Assembly: GCF_016907515.1 (NCBI RefSeq)
Contig: NZ_JAFBBY010000001.1
Location: forward strand, 1,178,001 to 1,242,000
Length of the DNA stretch: 64,000 nucleotides
DNA from: Nocardioides nitrophenolicus
GTDB lineage: Bacteria; Actinomycetota; Actinomycetes; Propionibacteriales; Nocardioidaceae
Direction of reading: 5' to 3'
In this document: piece by piece, positions 26,593 to 34,964 of the stretch
Layout of the letters: every line of letters begins with the position of its first letter
Numbering within the stretch: the first letter of the stretch is position 1
Made by a program: the position numbers and the translations under genes
The notes under the pieces: model-generated
Seen by the model: only the letters and a program-made list of their open reading frames with translations
Database searches by the model: none
What the model was told of the DNA's origin: nothing

Positions 26593-26814
26593 TCACTTGT
26601 AGCGGTAGACGATCCGGCCGCGCGAGAGGTCGTACGGCGAGAGCTCCACCACCACGCGGTCCTCGGGGAGGATCCGGATGTAGTGCTGGCGCATCTTGCC
26701 GCTGATGTGAGCCAGGACCTTGTGGCCGTTGCTCAGCTCGACGCGGAACATGGCGTTCGGGAGGGCCTCCACGACGGAGCCCTCCATCTCGATGACGCCT
26801 TCTTTCTTCGCCAT
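26593..26814 (-). CDS. infA: Translation initiation factor IF-1
   Basis: 73 residues of the OB-fold factor that binds the 30S A site: [67 protein letters not shown]. It is the first gene of the minus-strand group leading to rplQ, and the spacer upstream holds a plausible promoter. Confidence 0.98.
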   Translation of the reverse strand: MAKKEGVIEMEGSVVEALPNAMFRVELSNGHKVLAHISGKMRQHYIRILPEDRVVVELSPYDLSRGRIVYRYK

Positions 26815-26973
26815 GTCTCACAATCTGCTCGGGGATGTTGTGTCTACCGGTGGCCCGGGAACCTCTCAGCTTCACTGAGTGGACCTCGTGGGCCGTGCAC
26901 CACACACGGAACCCACGTTGGACCGACACGCCAGTCTATGTGCTGGCGCCAACGAACTCCCAATCGACGCCGC
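26815..26973 (-). promoter_or_regulatory. Probable promoter region of the infA-rplQ operon
   Basis: This 159-bp gap lies between the stop of a lipoprotein gene and infA, both on the minus strand. A good actinobacterial -10 hexamer, TAGACT, reads on the minus strand at 26938-26933. No convincing -35 is visible at 17 bp, though a GGGAGT lies there. The leader after it would be about 115 nt. A small CTCAG/CTGAG hairpin also lies in the leader. Confidence 0.45.
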
Positions 26974-27540
26974 TCAGCCGGCCGGGGCGGCGTAGGCATC
27001 GGCGATCCGGGCGGCGGCGTCGACCAGCCGGTCCCGGCCGAGCGTGAGCCGGTCGCCGGTGGCGCCGGCCGAGACCACGACGTGCAGCCCGTCCCTCCCG
27101 TTGAGCGACACCAGGTCGACCTGGATCTGGGTCCCCGGGGTCTCCGTCACGACCATCCGGGCCGGCGCGCCTCCGGGGAGGGCGGTCTCCTCCACCACCG
27201 GCGCGGGGTCGCGGTCGGCGAACACCCGGTTGGCGGCGACGTCGAGGTCGCCGGCCCCGGTCAGTGGCGCCCACTCCACGAGGAGGAGCTGGTCGCCGAG
27301 GTCGGTCGCGGAGCACGCCGTACCGCCGTCGTCGGTGGGATCCGTCGCGACTGTCAGCGGTACGCCGAGCCACTCGCTCAGGTCGGCATCGCTCACCGGC
27401 GCGCAGTCGAAGGCGGCGGTCGCGGCGGTGGTGGTCGGCGCGGCCGAGGGCCCCGGTGCCGGCTCGTCCTCTCCCGAGCAGCCCACGAGACCGAGGACCG
27501 CGACGACGAGGACGGCGGCCAGCCGGCCCTCAGCGCGCAC
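26974..27540 (-). CDS. Small putative lipoprotein, last gene of a type VII secretion-like group
   Basis: 188 residues from a GTG. A lipoprotein signal peptide ends at the lipobox LGLVGC (Cys21), followed by a Pro/Thr/Ala-rich linker and a globular part with two cysteines (FDCAPVSD, GGTACSAT) that could form a disulfide. The layout resembles DUF3558-type mycobacterial lipoproteins, though I cannot confirm membership. The start overlaps the preceding gene by 11 bp. It may be a surface partner or an immunity-type protein for the secreted proteins encoded upstream. Confidence 0.75.
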   Translation of the reverse strand: MRAEGRLAAVLVVAVLGLVGCSGEDEPAPGPSAAPTTTAATAAFDCAPVSDADLSEWLGVPLTVATDPTDDGGTACSATDLGDQLLLVEWAPLTGAGDLDVAANRVFADRDPAPVVEETALPGGAPARMVVTETPGTQIQVDLVSLNGRDGLHVVVSAGATGDRLTLGRDRLVDAAARIADAYAAPAG

Positions 27541-27943
27541 GGCCGGGCTCGTCGTCGCCGTCGTTCCCGGCCAGGCGGGCCACCTCGGCAGCCAGGCCGC
27601 GGCCCTGGGCGGTCATCGCCGCGAAGAGCAGCCGGGTGCCGCCGTCGTGGTCCGAGGGGCGAGCCCAGACATCGGCCCAGGTCAACCGGCCCTCGTGTAC
27701 CCGGCGGTGGAGGGAGCGCAGCTCCAGCGGGGCGTCCTCCGCGCCGGCGATCGCCTCGTAGAGCGCGGCGGTCGCCGGGTCGATGCCCTCGGCGAGCCGG
27801 CGCTCCTCCCCCTCGGCCGCCAGGTCGTCGACGACGTCGAGGACGGCCTCGAGGCGCCGGTCGACGTCGGCCGAGGCGAGGTCGAGCAGGCTCGGGCCGG
27901 ACTCGTCGGGCGGCGGCGCGGAGGCGTCGTAGTGCCCCGTCAT
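27530..27943 (-). CDS. Hypothetical protein in a type VII secretion-like group
   Basis: 137 residues, acidic, mostly predicted alpha-helical with no signal peptide or membrane segment. Recognisable segments are SLLDLASADVDRRLEAVLDV and LRSLHRRVHEGRLTWADVWA. Similar small proteins occur beside WXG100/ESX-type genes in actinobacteria. The ATG overlaps the stop of the 357-residue gene (ATGA), indicating coupled translation and perhaps a complex or chaperone role. No specific function is assigned. Confidence 0.75.
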   Translation of the reverse strand: MTGHYDASAPPPDESGPSLLDLASADVDRRLEAVLDVVDDLAAEGEERRLAEGIDPATAALYEAIAGAEDAPLELRSLHRRVHEGRLTWADVWARPSDHDGGTRLLFAAMTAQGRGLAAEVARLAGNDGDDEPGRAR

Positions 27944-29013
27944 CGGCTCGGCAGGGGGTCGTCGTCGGTGGTCGTGGTGATCATCCAGCCCGGCACGCCC
28001 TCCTCAGGGGTCCAGCCGGGTGGCCGCCCCTGACCGGGGCCGTTGTTGGTCGGGTCGCAGTCCGGGTCGTAGTAGGGCTCGGTGTAGCCCGAGTCCTGGA
28101 CCAGGTCGCCGGACGCGGCATCGAGGTCCGCCTCCGCCGTGCCGCCGTCCTTGCCGAAGTCGGCCACGATGTCGTCGATCTTCTCCTTGACCTTCGCGGG
28201 GTCGATGTCGGGCGCCTCGCCCAGCGGCGTGCCGAGGTCGACCGACGGCAGCGCCTTGACGTACTCGAGGATCTCCGTGAACGCCTTGATCCGCTCGCCC
28301 TGGGTCCGGCACCACTCCTCGACGGCGTCCTTGAGCTCGAAGCAGGCGTTGATCGCCTCGATGACGTACTTCGCGTCGTCGATCACCTCCGTGATCGCGC
28401 CCAGCCCCTTGTCGACGAGGTCCTTGGCGAGCATGAGGGCACCCCAGTAGCCGCGGCCCCAGCGCACCAGCTTGGACGAGAGCCGAAGCAGCCGCTGGCC
28501 GAGCTCGACGAGCGCCTTCTCGACCCGGATCGCGATCCGCTCGGAGATCCGCGCGACGTAGTCGAAGACCGCCGAGCCCTTGGCCACCACGCCACCCATG
28601 CCCTGCACGGCGAGGTCGTAGAGGCCGAGCTGGGCACCCATCGCCACGCCGGTCTCGCCGCCGATCGCCAGCACCTGGTTGAGTCCGATGATCCCGAAGT
28701 TGTGTCCCCAGGTCTTCATGGCCTTGCCGAAGATCCGGCAGGCCTCGGCGTTCTGCTTGATCCGCAGGTAGTCGCCGGACAGCGGATAGACGACGTACTC
28801 GTCGAGGCTCTTGTCGGGCAGCGAGGGGATCGGGCGACCGAGGCCGACGCTGTCGGCGACGCCGTTGACCCAGTCGATCCCGGCGTTGCAGGTGTCGCGG
28901 ACGTCGTCGAACGTCTCGGCGGCCGTGACGTACCTCGCATCGTGTCCCTTGCCGCGGCTCTGCTCGGCGGGAGCGTCGAGCGGGAGCTCCTCCTCGATCG
29001 TCTTCCACGTCAT
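27940..29013 (-). CDS. Helical protein, putative type VII secretion substrate or partner
   Basis: 357 residues. The N-terminal 80 are soluble, followed by a long run of amphipathic and moderately hydrophobic helices (about 105-245, including FGIIGLNQVLAIGGETGV and WGALMLAKDLVDKGLGAITE) and an acidic, Pro/Asp-rich tail ending WMITTTTDDDPLPSR. No Sec signal peptide is present. The length and helix content suit a large partner of a WXG100-like protein. The ATG overlaps the stop of the upstream YxxxD-motif gene (ATGA). No enzymatic toxin motif is obvious. Confidence 0.75.
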   Translation of the reverse strand: MTWKTIEEELPLDAPAEQSRGKGHDARYVTAAETFDDVRDTCNAGIDWVNGVADSVGLGRPIPSLPDKSLDEYVVYPLSGDYLRIKQNAEACRIFGKAMKTWGHNFGIIGLNQVLAIGGETGVAMGAQLGLYDLAVQGMGGVVAKGSAVFDYVARISERIAIRVEKALVELGQRLLRLSSKLVRWGRGYWGALMLAKDLVDKGLGAITEVIDDAKYVIEAINACFELKDAVEEWCRTQGERIKAFTEILEYVKALPSVDLGTPLGEAPDIDPAKVKEKIDDIVADFGKDGGTAEADLDAASGDLVQDSGYTEPYYDPDCDPTNNGPGQGRPPGWTPEEGVPGWMITTTTDDDPLPSR

Positions 29014-29384
29014 TTCGAGTCCACCAGGTCGAGGTAGGCCTGCAAGAACGCGTGCAGCTGCTGACCGTCCGCGGTCTCGTAGTCCTTGGCCGACAGGGCG
29101 ACCGCCGCCGTCAGGCTGGTCCAGCGCTCCTGGAAGCCGGACTTCACCTCGTCGATGACGCCGCCGCACTCCTTGAGCGCATCGGAGATCGGCTTGAGGA
29201 CGCTCACGCCGGTCAACGGGATCTCATGCTCGAACGCCGAGGAGTTGAACACCTCGTCGGTCGCGTACGTCGCGACGTCCTCGATCTGACCGCCGACGGT
29301 GTCCATGTCGGTCAGCAGGCGCTGCAACAGCTCCCACTTGATCCACATGACGCCGGTCTCCGCCGGCGTCTCCGGTGCCCCCAT
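29010..29384 (-). CDS. EspC/WXG100-like putative type VII secretion substrate
   Basis: 124 residues, all helical, with the size of EspC-like and WXG100-family proteins. The general ESX/type VII export motif YxxxD is present as YETAD at residues 102-106, after a helix ending ALSAKD. The central turn region has FQERWTSL. It begins with AGGAG 6 nt before the ATG and is the first of four overlapping genes. No ESX core gene (eccC, eccD, mycP) is in the window, so export would rely on machinery encoded elsewhere. Confidence 0.8.
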   Translation of the reverse strand: MGAPETPAETGVMWIKWELLQRLLTDMDTVGGQIEDVATYATDEVFNSSAFEHEIPLTGVSVLKPISDALKECGGVIDEVKSGFQERWTSLTAAVALSAKDYETADGQQLHAFLQAYLDLVDSK

Positions 29385-29442
29385 GTGCGTCTCCTGCCCG
29401 AGTCGATGCTGTCGGGGACGAGAGTGACCGCTGAGCCCCGGC

Positions 29443-30501
29443 TCAAACCCCCGCGTCGGACGCCAGCAGCTCCAGGGTCCGCACCCGCGCGGGCGAGGTG
29501 CGCGGGTCGGTGTCGCGGACGGCGCCGCCCACCGGGTTCACCATCACCTCGTCGACGCCGTACGACGCCGCGAGGGTGGCCAGCTCGGCCCGGGCGCCCG
29601 GCCCGTCGCCGATCACCCAGCGCTGTCGCATGGCGTCGACCAGGCCCTGGTGGGCCTCGGGCAGGCCGGCCTCGACGATGGTCTCGGCGTCCTCCACGGT
29701 GCGCTGGGCGACCAGCGGCTGACCGGTGCGCAGCGCCAGCATCTGCAGCAGCTGGGGCAGCGCGAGCCGCTGCGCCTCCTCCTCGGTGTCGGCGACCGAG
29801 GCGTTGACCGTGAGGAAGGTCCGCGGCTCGGCCAGCTCGGGCGAGGGCTGGAAGCTCGAGCGGTAGAGCTCCAGCGCCTCGGCCGTACCGGATCCCGAGA
29901 AGTGGTGGGCGAAGACGTACGGCATGCCCTTGGCCGCGGCCAGGCGCGCGGAGTAGTCGGAGGAGCCGAGCAGCCAGATCTGCGGCACCGACCGCGCGGC
30001 CGGCGTGGCCTTGAGGACGTGCTGGGAACCACGCAGGGCCAGCCCGACGCCCGCCGGCTCCATCATCGCGAGCACGTTGTCGACGTACTCCGGGAAGTGG
30101 GAGACCGCCTCGTCGCTCACCCCGCCCGCGCCGTGGCGCAGCGCCCAGCTGGTCACCGGGTCGGTGCCGGGCGCCCGCCCGATGCCGAGATCGATCCGCC
30201 CCGGGAAGGCCGCCTCCAGAAGCGCGAACTGCTCCGCGACGACCAGCGGTGCGTGGTTGGGCAGCATCACTCCCCCGGACCCGACCCGGATCCGCTCGGT
30301 CGCCGACGCCACCAGCCCGATCACGACCGGCGGGTTGGTCGCCGCGACCGCCGGCATGTTGTGGTGCTCGGCCAGCCAGAAGCGGCGGTAGCCGAGCCGG
30401 TCGGCCGCGCGAGCCAGGTCCAGGGTCGCCGCGAGGGCGTCGCCGGTGGCCTGGTCGCTGCGGACGGGGACGAGGTCGAGGACGGAGAGCGCGAGAGACA
30501 T
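29443..30501 (-). CDS. LLM-class (bacterial luciferase-like) flavin-dependent oxidoreductase
   Basis: 352 residues with a luciferase-like TIM barrel. Motifs include [59 protein letters not shown] and the flavin-binding [15 protein letters not shown]. It belongs to the MsnO8-like branch that uses FMNH2 or F420 and oxygen; the substrate is not deducible. It follows the 306-bp noncoding spacer and precedes the YxxxD-motif gene by 58 bp. Confidence 0.93.
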   Translation of the reverse strand: MSLALSVLDLVPVRSDQATGDALAATLDLARAADRLGYRRFWLAEHHNMPAVAATNPPVVIGLVASATERIRVGSGGVMLPNHAPLVVAEQFALLEAAFPGRIDLGIGRAPGTDPVTSWALRHGAGGVSDEAVSHFPEYVDNVLAMMEPAGVGLALRGSQHVLKATPAARSVPQIWLLGSSDYSARLAAAKGMPYVFAHHFSGSGTAEALELYRSSFQPSPELAEPRTFLTVNASVADTEEEAQRLALPQLLQMLALRTGQPLVAQRTVEDAETIVEAGLPEAHQGLVDAMRQRWVIGDGPGARAELATLAASYGVDEVMVNPVGGAVRDTDPRTSPARVRTLELLASDAGV

Positions 30502-30807
30502 CACCAGGGTCAAGGCGCCGACCGCGCCACACATTCCCTCGAGCGGGGTTTCTGTCGCGCGGGGGTGGGTGTTCCGACGGCGCTGTAACACGTGGTTCGC
30601 TGTTGTTGCGGACCCAAGACGTCGCGATGCGGGAGCTGTACGGGTCTGCTAGAGCCGGCACGGGTCGGGTAGAGCGGCGAACAACGTGTTACAGCGCCGC
30701 TCACGCAGCGCACGCGCAGCGAGCGCCCAACCAACACCGTGAGTCCTCCAAGAGGCCCACCCGTCCCGAGCGGGGTTCCCGTCGGGGCCGAGCGAGCGCC
30801 CAACGAC
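30502..30807. other. 306-bp noncoding spacer with structured repeat element
   Basis: No coding frame here looks real. The spacer lies downstream of the FHA-ABC gene and upstream of the LLM oxidoreductase gene, both minus strand. It holds a 23-bp inverted repeat (30578-30600 and 30677-30699, one mismatch), two 16-nt direct repeats between the arms (30640-30655 and 30660-30675, 14 of 16 identical), and an outer pair of 17-nt direct repeats (30541-30557 and 30768-30784, 15 of 17 identical). It probably also contains the terminator of the ABC gene and the promoter of the LLM gene. Confidence 0.6.
30578..30699. repeat. 23-bp inverted repeat enclosing tandem 20-nt repeats
   Basis: The left arm (30578-30600) has CGCTGTAACACG and the right arm (30677-30699) has CGTGTTACAGCG. 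The arms pair at 22 of 23 positions across a 76-nt centre. Inside, ACGGGTCTGCTAGAGC is followed 20 nt later by ACGGGTCGGGTAGAGC. The design resembles a small non-autonomous element or a structured RNA rather than a plain terminator. Confidence 0.65.
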
Positions 30808-33291
30808 TCAATCGTCGGAGGTCGCGCTCCTGCGCACCAACAACAGCCCCGCCCCGAACGCACCCGCCCCGAGCAGACAGAGCAGGAACAGGTCCATCAG
30901 GTAGTGGCCGCCCCCGCTCTGCGCGATCCAGTCCGCCCGGTCGGTGCCCTCGAACCTGTCGACGAGCTGGATGGCGGACGCCGAGGCGGCGTACCCCCAG
31001 CGGGAGGGCGAGAGCCAGGCGATCTGCTCGAGCAGCACCCGGCCGGCGATCTCGAAGAGGGCGCCGGAGAGGACCAGCTGGAGCATGACCAGGCCGACCA
31101 GGGCGGGCATGGTCTGCTCGGTGCTCGTGACCAGCGCGGAGAGGGCGAGGCCGATCACGACCATGACCGTGGAGAGCAAGGCGATCGCGAGGGCCACCCG
31201 GAAGGTGCCGGCGGTGCCGTCGGCGCCGGGGAGGCCGACGGTGGCGAGGAAGGTGACGACCAGGCCCTGGAGGAAGGCGGCGCTGCCGAGGACCAGCACC
31301 TTGCTGGTGAAGTAGATGCCGGGTGAGAGGCCGACGGCGTACTCGCGTTGGAAGATCGGCCGCTCCCCCACCAGCTCGCGGATGGCGAGGGCGGTGCCCA
31401 TCAGGCAGGCGGCGACGATGAGCACGGTAAGCCGCTGCTGGGCCTCGCCGATCTTGCCGTCGGCGGCGAGGATCGAGATGCCGTCGTGGCCGGGTACGAC
31501 GCGGCTCAGGCCACCGAGGATGAGCGGGAGCAGGACGAGCATGCCGAGCAGCAGGCGGTCGGCGAGCACGACGGCCAGGTTGCGCTTGATGAGCGTGGTC
31601 AGCTGGCGGGAGACCGACTGCCGGGGCGGGGCCGGGACGGCTGCGCCGTAGGACTGCTGCGGCAGCGCCGAGGTGTCGACGGCGTGCTGGGGCGCGGGGA
31701 TCCGCTGCCACAGGTCGGCGTCGTCGAGCAGGTCGAAGACCTCGGGGTAGTTGGTCTTCCCGAAGTGGGCGAGCACGCCGTCGGGCGGTCCGAAGTACGC
31801 GATCCGACCCCCGGGGGCGAGCACCAGCACGTTGTCGCAGACGTCGAGCGCGAGCACCGAGTGGGTGACGACCATGACCACGCGGCCGTCGTCGGCGAGG
31901 CTGCGCAGCTGGCGCATCACCTCGAGGTCGAGGCCCGGGTCGAGCCCGGAGGTCGGCTCGTCGAGGAACAGCAGCGGCGGCGCGGTGAGCAGCTCGGTCG
32001 CGATCGAGACCCGCTTGCGCTGGCCGCCGGAGAGCTGGGTGCCGATCCGGTTGTCGAGGCGCTCGGTGAGCTGCATCTGCTGCGCCACGGTCTGCACCCG
32101 GTTCTCCCACTCCTGGGCCGTGGTGTCGGGCGGCAGCCGGAGCTCGGCGGCGAAGCGCAGGCCCTGGCGGACCTTGAGCTGCGGGTGCAGGATGTCCTGC
32201 TGCGGCACCAGGCCGATCTGGAAGCGCAGCTGGTCGTAGTGCTGGTAGAGGTCGTGGCCCTGCCAGATCACCCGGCCATGGCTGGCCGGCTTGAGGCCGG
32301 TGAGCGCGCCGAGCAGCGTCGACTTGCCGGATCCCGACGGACCGATGACGGCCGTCAGGCTCCGCGGCTCGAGCTTGAACGACACGTTCTCGATCAGCCG
32401 CTTGCCGCCGGCGACCACCTGGGTGAGCCCGTCGGCGTACAGCGTGAACTCGTGGGCCGTCGCGGACGCGATCAGCTGGTGGCCGTCCCAGCGGAAGGTC
32501 TGGTTGCCGAAGATCACCTCGGAGCCGACCGGCAGCTGCACCGCGCCCTGGACCCGGTGGCCGTCGACGAAGGTGCCGTTGAACGAGCCGAGGTCGTGGA
32601 GCACGGCCGGCGAGGTCGGCGTCGCCGGGTCGAGGCGGGCGTGCCGCCGGCTCACCAGCGGGTCGGCCAGCACGATGTCGTTGGTGTGCTCGCGGCCGAT
32701 GCTCAGCGCCCGGCCGGCCTGGAGCTGCTGCGGGAGCACCACCGAGTGGCCGTGCGGCAGCTGTCCCGGAGGCAGTACGCCGGCCGGTCGCCACGCGTCG
32801 ACCGGCCCACCGCTCGCGGGGACCTGGGGCGGCGGCAGGTTCTTCCAGAACTCGCCGACCGGAGCGGCGCCCGAGGCGGGCGCGGCCGGCGCGGCCGGAC
32901 CGGCTGGTGACGGGGCCGGTGCGGCCGGCGCCACGGGTCGAGCGGCCGGCGGCGGCGCCGACGGCGCCGGCGGGGGCGGCGGGGGCACGGCCGACGCCAG
33001 CACGCTGACCACGACCGCCTCGCCGGCCGGTCCTCCGAGGTGCAGGCTGACCGGCGCGCCGGTCAGCGGCAGCCGGGTGATCCGCTGCCCGGAGACGAAG
33101 GTGCCGTTGCTGCTCGCGTCGACCGCCACCCAGGCGCCGTCCTCGATCTGCAGGAAGGCGTGGTGGCGCGACGCCTTGGCGTCGGTGACCGGGATGTCGC
33201 AGTCCAGCTCGCGCCCGACCACGACCCTCGGGCCGTCGAAGGTCCGCGTCTGCCCGGCCCACTGCACCTGGAGTCGATCCACGACCGACAC
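30808..33291 (-). CDS. FHA-domain ABC transporter (Rv1747-like)
   Basis: 827 residues from a GTG. Two FHA domains come first: VVVGRELDCDIPV with ASRHHAFLQI (residues 25-95) and SIGREHTNDIVL with SRRHARL and SFNGTFVDG (about 190-260), split by a Pro/Ala linker. An ABC ATPase follows (GPSGSGKSTLL, LSGGQRKRVSIATELL, LLFLDEPTSGLD), then six membrane helices of the ABC-2 type. Rv1747 of M. tuberculosis has this layout and depends on phosphorylation by the kinase PknF; it is implicated in cell-wall glycolipid export. No kinase gene is adjacent here. Cargo is unknown. Confidence 0.92.
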   Translation of the reverse strand: MSVVDRLQVQWAGQTRTFDGPRVVVGRELDCDIPVTDAKASRHHAFLQIEDGAWVAVDASSNGTFVSGQRITRLPLTGAPVSLHLGGPAGEAVVVSVLASAVPPPPPPAPSAPPPAARPVAPAAPAPSPAGPAAPAAPASGAAPVGEFWKNLPPPQVPASGGPVDAWRPAGVLPPGQLPHGHSVVLPQQLQAGRALSIGREHTNDIVLADPLVSRRHARLDPATPTSPAVLHDLGSFNGTFVDGHRVQGAVQLPVGSEVIFGNQTFRWDGHQLIASATAHEFTLYADGLTQVVAGGKRLIENVSFKLEPRSLTAVIGPSGSGKSTLLGALTGLKPASHGRVIWQGHDLYQHYDQLRFQIGLVPQQDILHPQLKVRQGLRFAAELRLPPDTTAQEWENRVQTVAQQMQLTERLDNRIGTQLSGGQRKRVSIATELLTAPPLLFLDEPTSGLDPGLDLEVMRQLRSLADDGRVVMVVTHSVLALDVCDNVLVLAPGGRIAYFGPPDGVLAHFGKTNYPEVFDLLDDADLWQRIPAPQHAVDTSALPQQSYGAAVPAPPRQSVSRQLTTLIKRNLAVVLADRLLLGMLVLLPLILGGLSRVVPGHDGISILAADGKIGEAQQRLTVLIVAACLMGTALAIRELVGERPIFQREYAVGLSPGIYFTSKVLVLGSAAFLQGLVVTFLATVGLPGADGTAGTFRVALAIALLSTVMVVIGLALSALVTSTEQTMPALVGLVMLQLVLSGALFEIAGRVLLEQIAWLSPSRWGYAASASAIQLVDRFEGTDRADWIAQSGGGHYLMDLFLLCLLGAGAFGAGLLLVRRSATSDD

Positions 33292-33321
33292 CCTAGGTGA
33301 ACAAGCAGGCCGGGCGGGCGG

Positions 33322-34374
33322 TCACCGCCAGTCGGGGCCGGAGGTGTCGTCGACGTCGGCGGGGTCGCGCGGGGAGACGGCGTGGTCCGGGACGTGGTCG
33401 TCACTGCCCTCGCGCGAGGACTTCCACAGGCTCGCGACCGCCGTGACGACCAGGGTCACGATGATCACGCCGAGGCTGAACAGCGACGGGATGTCCCACA
33501 CGGCGACGTGCTCGCCGCCGTTGATGAACGGCAGCTCGTTCTCGTGCAGGGCGTGCAGCACCAGCTTGACGCCGATGAAGGCGAGGATGAACGCCAGGCC
33601 GAGCGAGAGGTAGACCAGCTTCTGGAGCAGACCGCCGAGCAGGAAGTAGAGCTGGCGCAGGCCCATCAGGGCGAACACGTTCGCGGTGAAGACCAGGTAG
33701 GGCTCCTGGGTGATGCCGAAGATCGCGGGGATCGAGTCGAGCGCGAACAGGATGTCGGTGACGCCCAGCGCGATGATCACGATGAGCATCGGCGAGACGA
33801 AGCGGACGCCGTTCTCGTGGTACCAGAGCTTGAGGCCGTGCCAGCTGTCACCGACCCGCATCCGGCGCCGGGTGAAGGCGACGATCGCGTTGTCCTCGGG
33901 GTGCTCGTCCTCGTGGGCGCCGTAGGACTTCACCAGCTTGACCGCGGTGTAGACCAGGAAGGCGCCGAAGGCGTAGAAGATCCAGCTGAAGTTCTCGATG
34001 AGCGCGTAGCCGAGCGCGATGAAGATGCCGCGGAACACCAGCGCGAGCACGATGCCGACGAGCAGCGCCTCCTGCTGGTACTTGCGGGGCACCTTGAGCG
34101 CCGACATCAAGATGATGAAGACGAACAGGTTGTCGATCGACAGCGAGTACTCGGTCAGCCAGCCGGTGTAGAACTGGATGCCGAAGTCGTGCCCGTGGTG
34201 GACGAGGATGAAGACCCCGAAGGCCACGGCCGCGCCGACGTAGACGGCGAGCGCGATGGCGCACTCCTTCATCGACGGCTCGTGCGGGTCGCGCGCGATG
34301 ACGAAGACATCGAAGAGGAGGACTCCGACGGTCACCGCGATGGTGATCGTCCATTCCAGGGTGGTCACGTCCAT
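33322..34374 (-). CDS. TerC-family membrane protein, probable manganese exporter
   Basis: 350 residues with about nine membrane helices. Family motifs include TEYSLSIDNLFVFIILMSAL, with its membrane-embedded Asp, and the repeat GVTDILFALDSIPAIFGIT. The C-terminus is a hydrophilic tail. TerC/Alx/YkoY proteins export Mn2+ or metalate secreted enzymes, and the historical tellurite-resistance name is often misleading. A yybP-ykoY manganese riboswitch lies immediately upstream, which strongly supports Mn2+ as substrate. The P1 stem ends 14 nt before the ATG. Confidence 0.95.
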   Translation of the reverse strand: MDVTTLEWTITIAVTVGVLLFDVFVIARDPHEPSMKECAIALAVYVGAAVAFGVFILVHHGHDFGIQFYTGWLTEYSLSIDNLFVFIILMSALKVPRKYQQEALLVGIVLALVFRGIFIALGYALIENFSWIFYAFGAFLVYTAVKLVKSYGAHEDEHPEDNAIVAFTRRRMRVGDSWHGLKLWYHENGVRFVSPMLIVIIALGVTDILFALDSIPAIFGITQEPYLVFTANVFALMGLRQLYFLLGGLLQKLVYLSLGLAFILAFIGVKLVLHALHENELPFINGGEHVAVWDIPSLFSLGVIIVTLVVTAVASLWKSSREGSDDHVPDHAVSPRDPADVDDTSGPDWR

Positions 34375-34387
34375 AGAGGTGTCCCTT

Positions 34388-34530
34388 CAGGGGGCGGAAG
34401 CGTCGACAGATCGCCCGAGGTCTCTTCCGCTGCCGACGAGTGGTGCGCCGTCTGGCAGCCTACGGGACCGGAGCGGGCGACTTCGACCGCTCGTGATGAC
34501 GAGCCCGCAGCGAAGGAGTACTCCCCCCTG
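34388..34530 (-). promoter_or_regulatory. yybP-ykoY manganese riboswitch upstream of terC
   Basis: On the minus strand a 7-bp P1 stem pairs CAGGGGG (34530-34524) with CCCCCTG (34394-34388). Just inside P1 is the conserved GGGGAGTA block, followed by a hairpin whose loop reads CGTCATCACG. Near the 3' side is GAAGAGACC (34427-34419). These features match the yybP-ykoY class, which binds Mn2+ and commonly controls terC and alx genes. The likely Shine-Dalgarno AAGGGA starts right after P1, so ligand-stabilised folding could change its access. Only the exact boundaries are uncertain. Confidence 0.85.
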
Positions 34531-34592
34531 GTGCCCGGAATCCTCGCACGCGGGCGGGAGGCGGGTCCAATCAGGCCGGGCTCCGCCGTCGG

Positions 34593-34964
34593 TCACACCG
34601 CCCGGACGAGGGGCCGAGGCTCGACGTACGTCGCCAGGACCTCCAGGTCACCAGCGTCGGAGGTCACGACCTCCCGGCCGGCTCCGCAGAGCGCCACGTG
34701 AGCGTCGACGACGTCGGAGGTGCCCGCAGCCGCCAGCAGCGCTCCGACCGCATGGGCGCCGGCCTCGTCCAGAGCGACCACCTCACAGGCGGCGAGTAGC
34801 ATACGCAGGCGCGCCTGTCGCGACGACCTGCTGACCTGCGCGACCACCGGCGCCGTCGTGATCGGCCTCGACCCCGCTTCGAGCTCGGCCCGGTGGCCGG
34901 CCCAGAACTGCCGATCGTCGTTGTCGGCGGCGATCAGCGCCCCGGCGTCGTAGACGAGGGGCAT
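34593..34964 (-). CDS. PIN-domain ribonuclease, VapC-like toxin
   Basis: 123 residues. The PIN acidic centre shows Asp6 in LVYDAGALIAA, the pair in TSDVVDAHVAL and SDAGDLEVLA near residue 108. The position where many VapCs have Glu reads VVAQVSRS, so the fourth ligand is altered, which may be a subfamily trait. VapC toxins cleave tRNA or rRNA when released from their antitoxin. The ATG overlaps the stop of the antitoxin-like gene (TGATG). The pair is in the terC leader-side region and could be a domesticated module. Confidence 0.85.
   Translation of the reverse strand: MPLVYDAGALIAADNDDRQFWAGHRAELEAGSRPITTAPVVAQVSRSSRQARLRMLLAACEVVALDEAGAHAVGALLAAAGTSDVVDAHVALCGAGREVVTSDAGDLEVLATYVEPRPLVRAV

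Noticed and set aside
34388..34530. Simple terminator reading of the GC-rich hairpins upstream of terC
   Set aside because: The ordered conserved blocks and the P1 pairing match a known aptamer better than a single-stem terminator.
33382..34701. 439-codon frame opposite terC, extending through the riboswitch
   Set aside because: It is antisense and acidic low-complexity; the minus strand carries an obvious TerC protein and aptamer.
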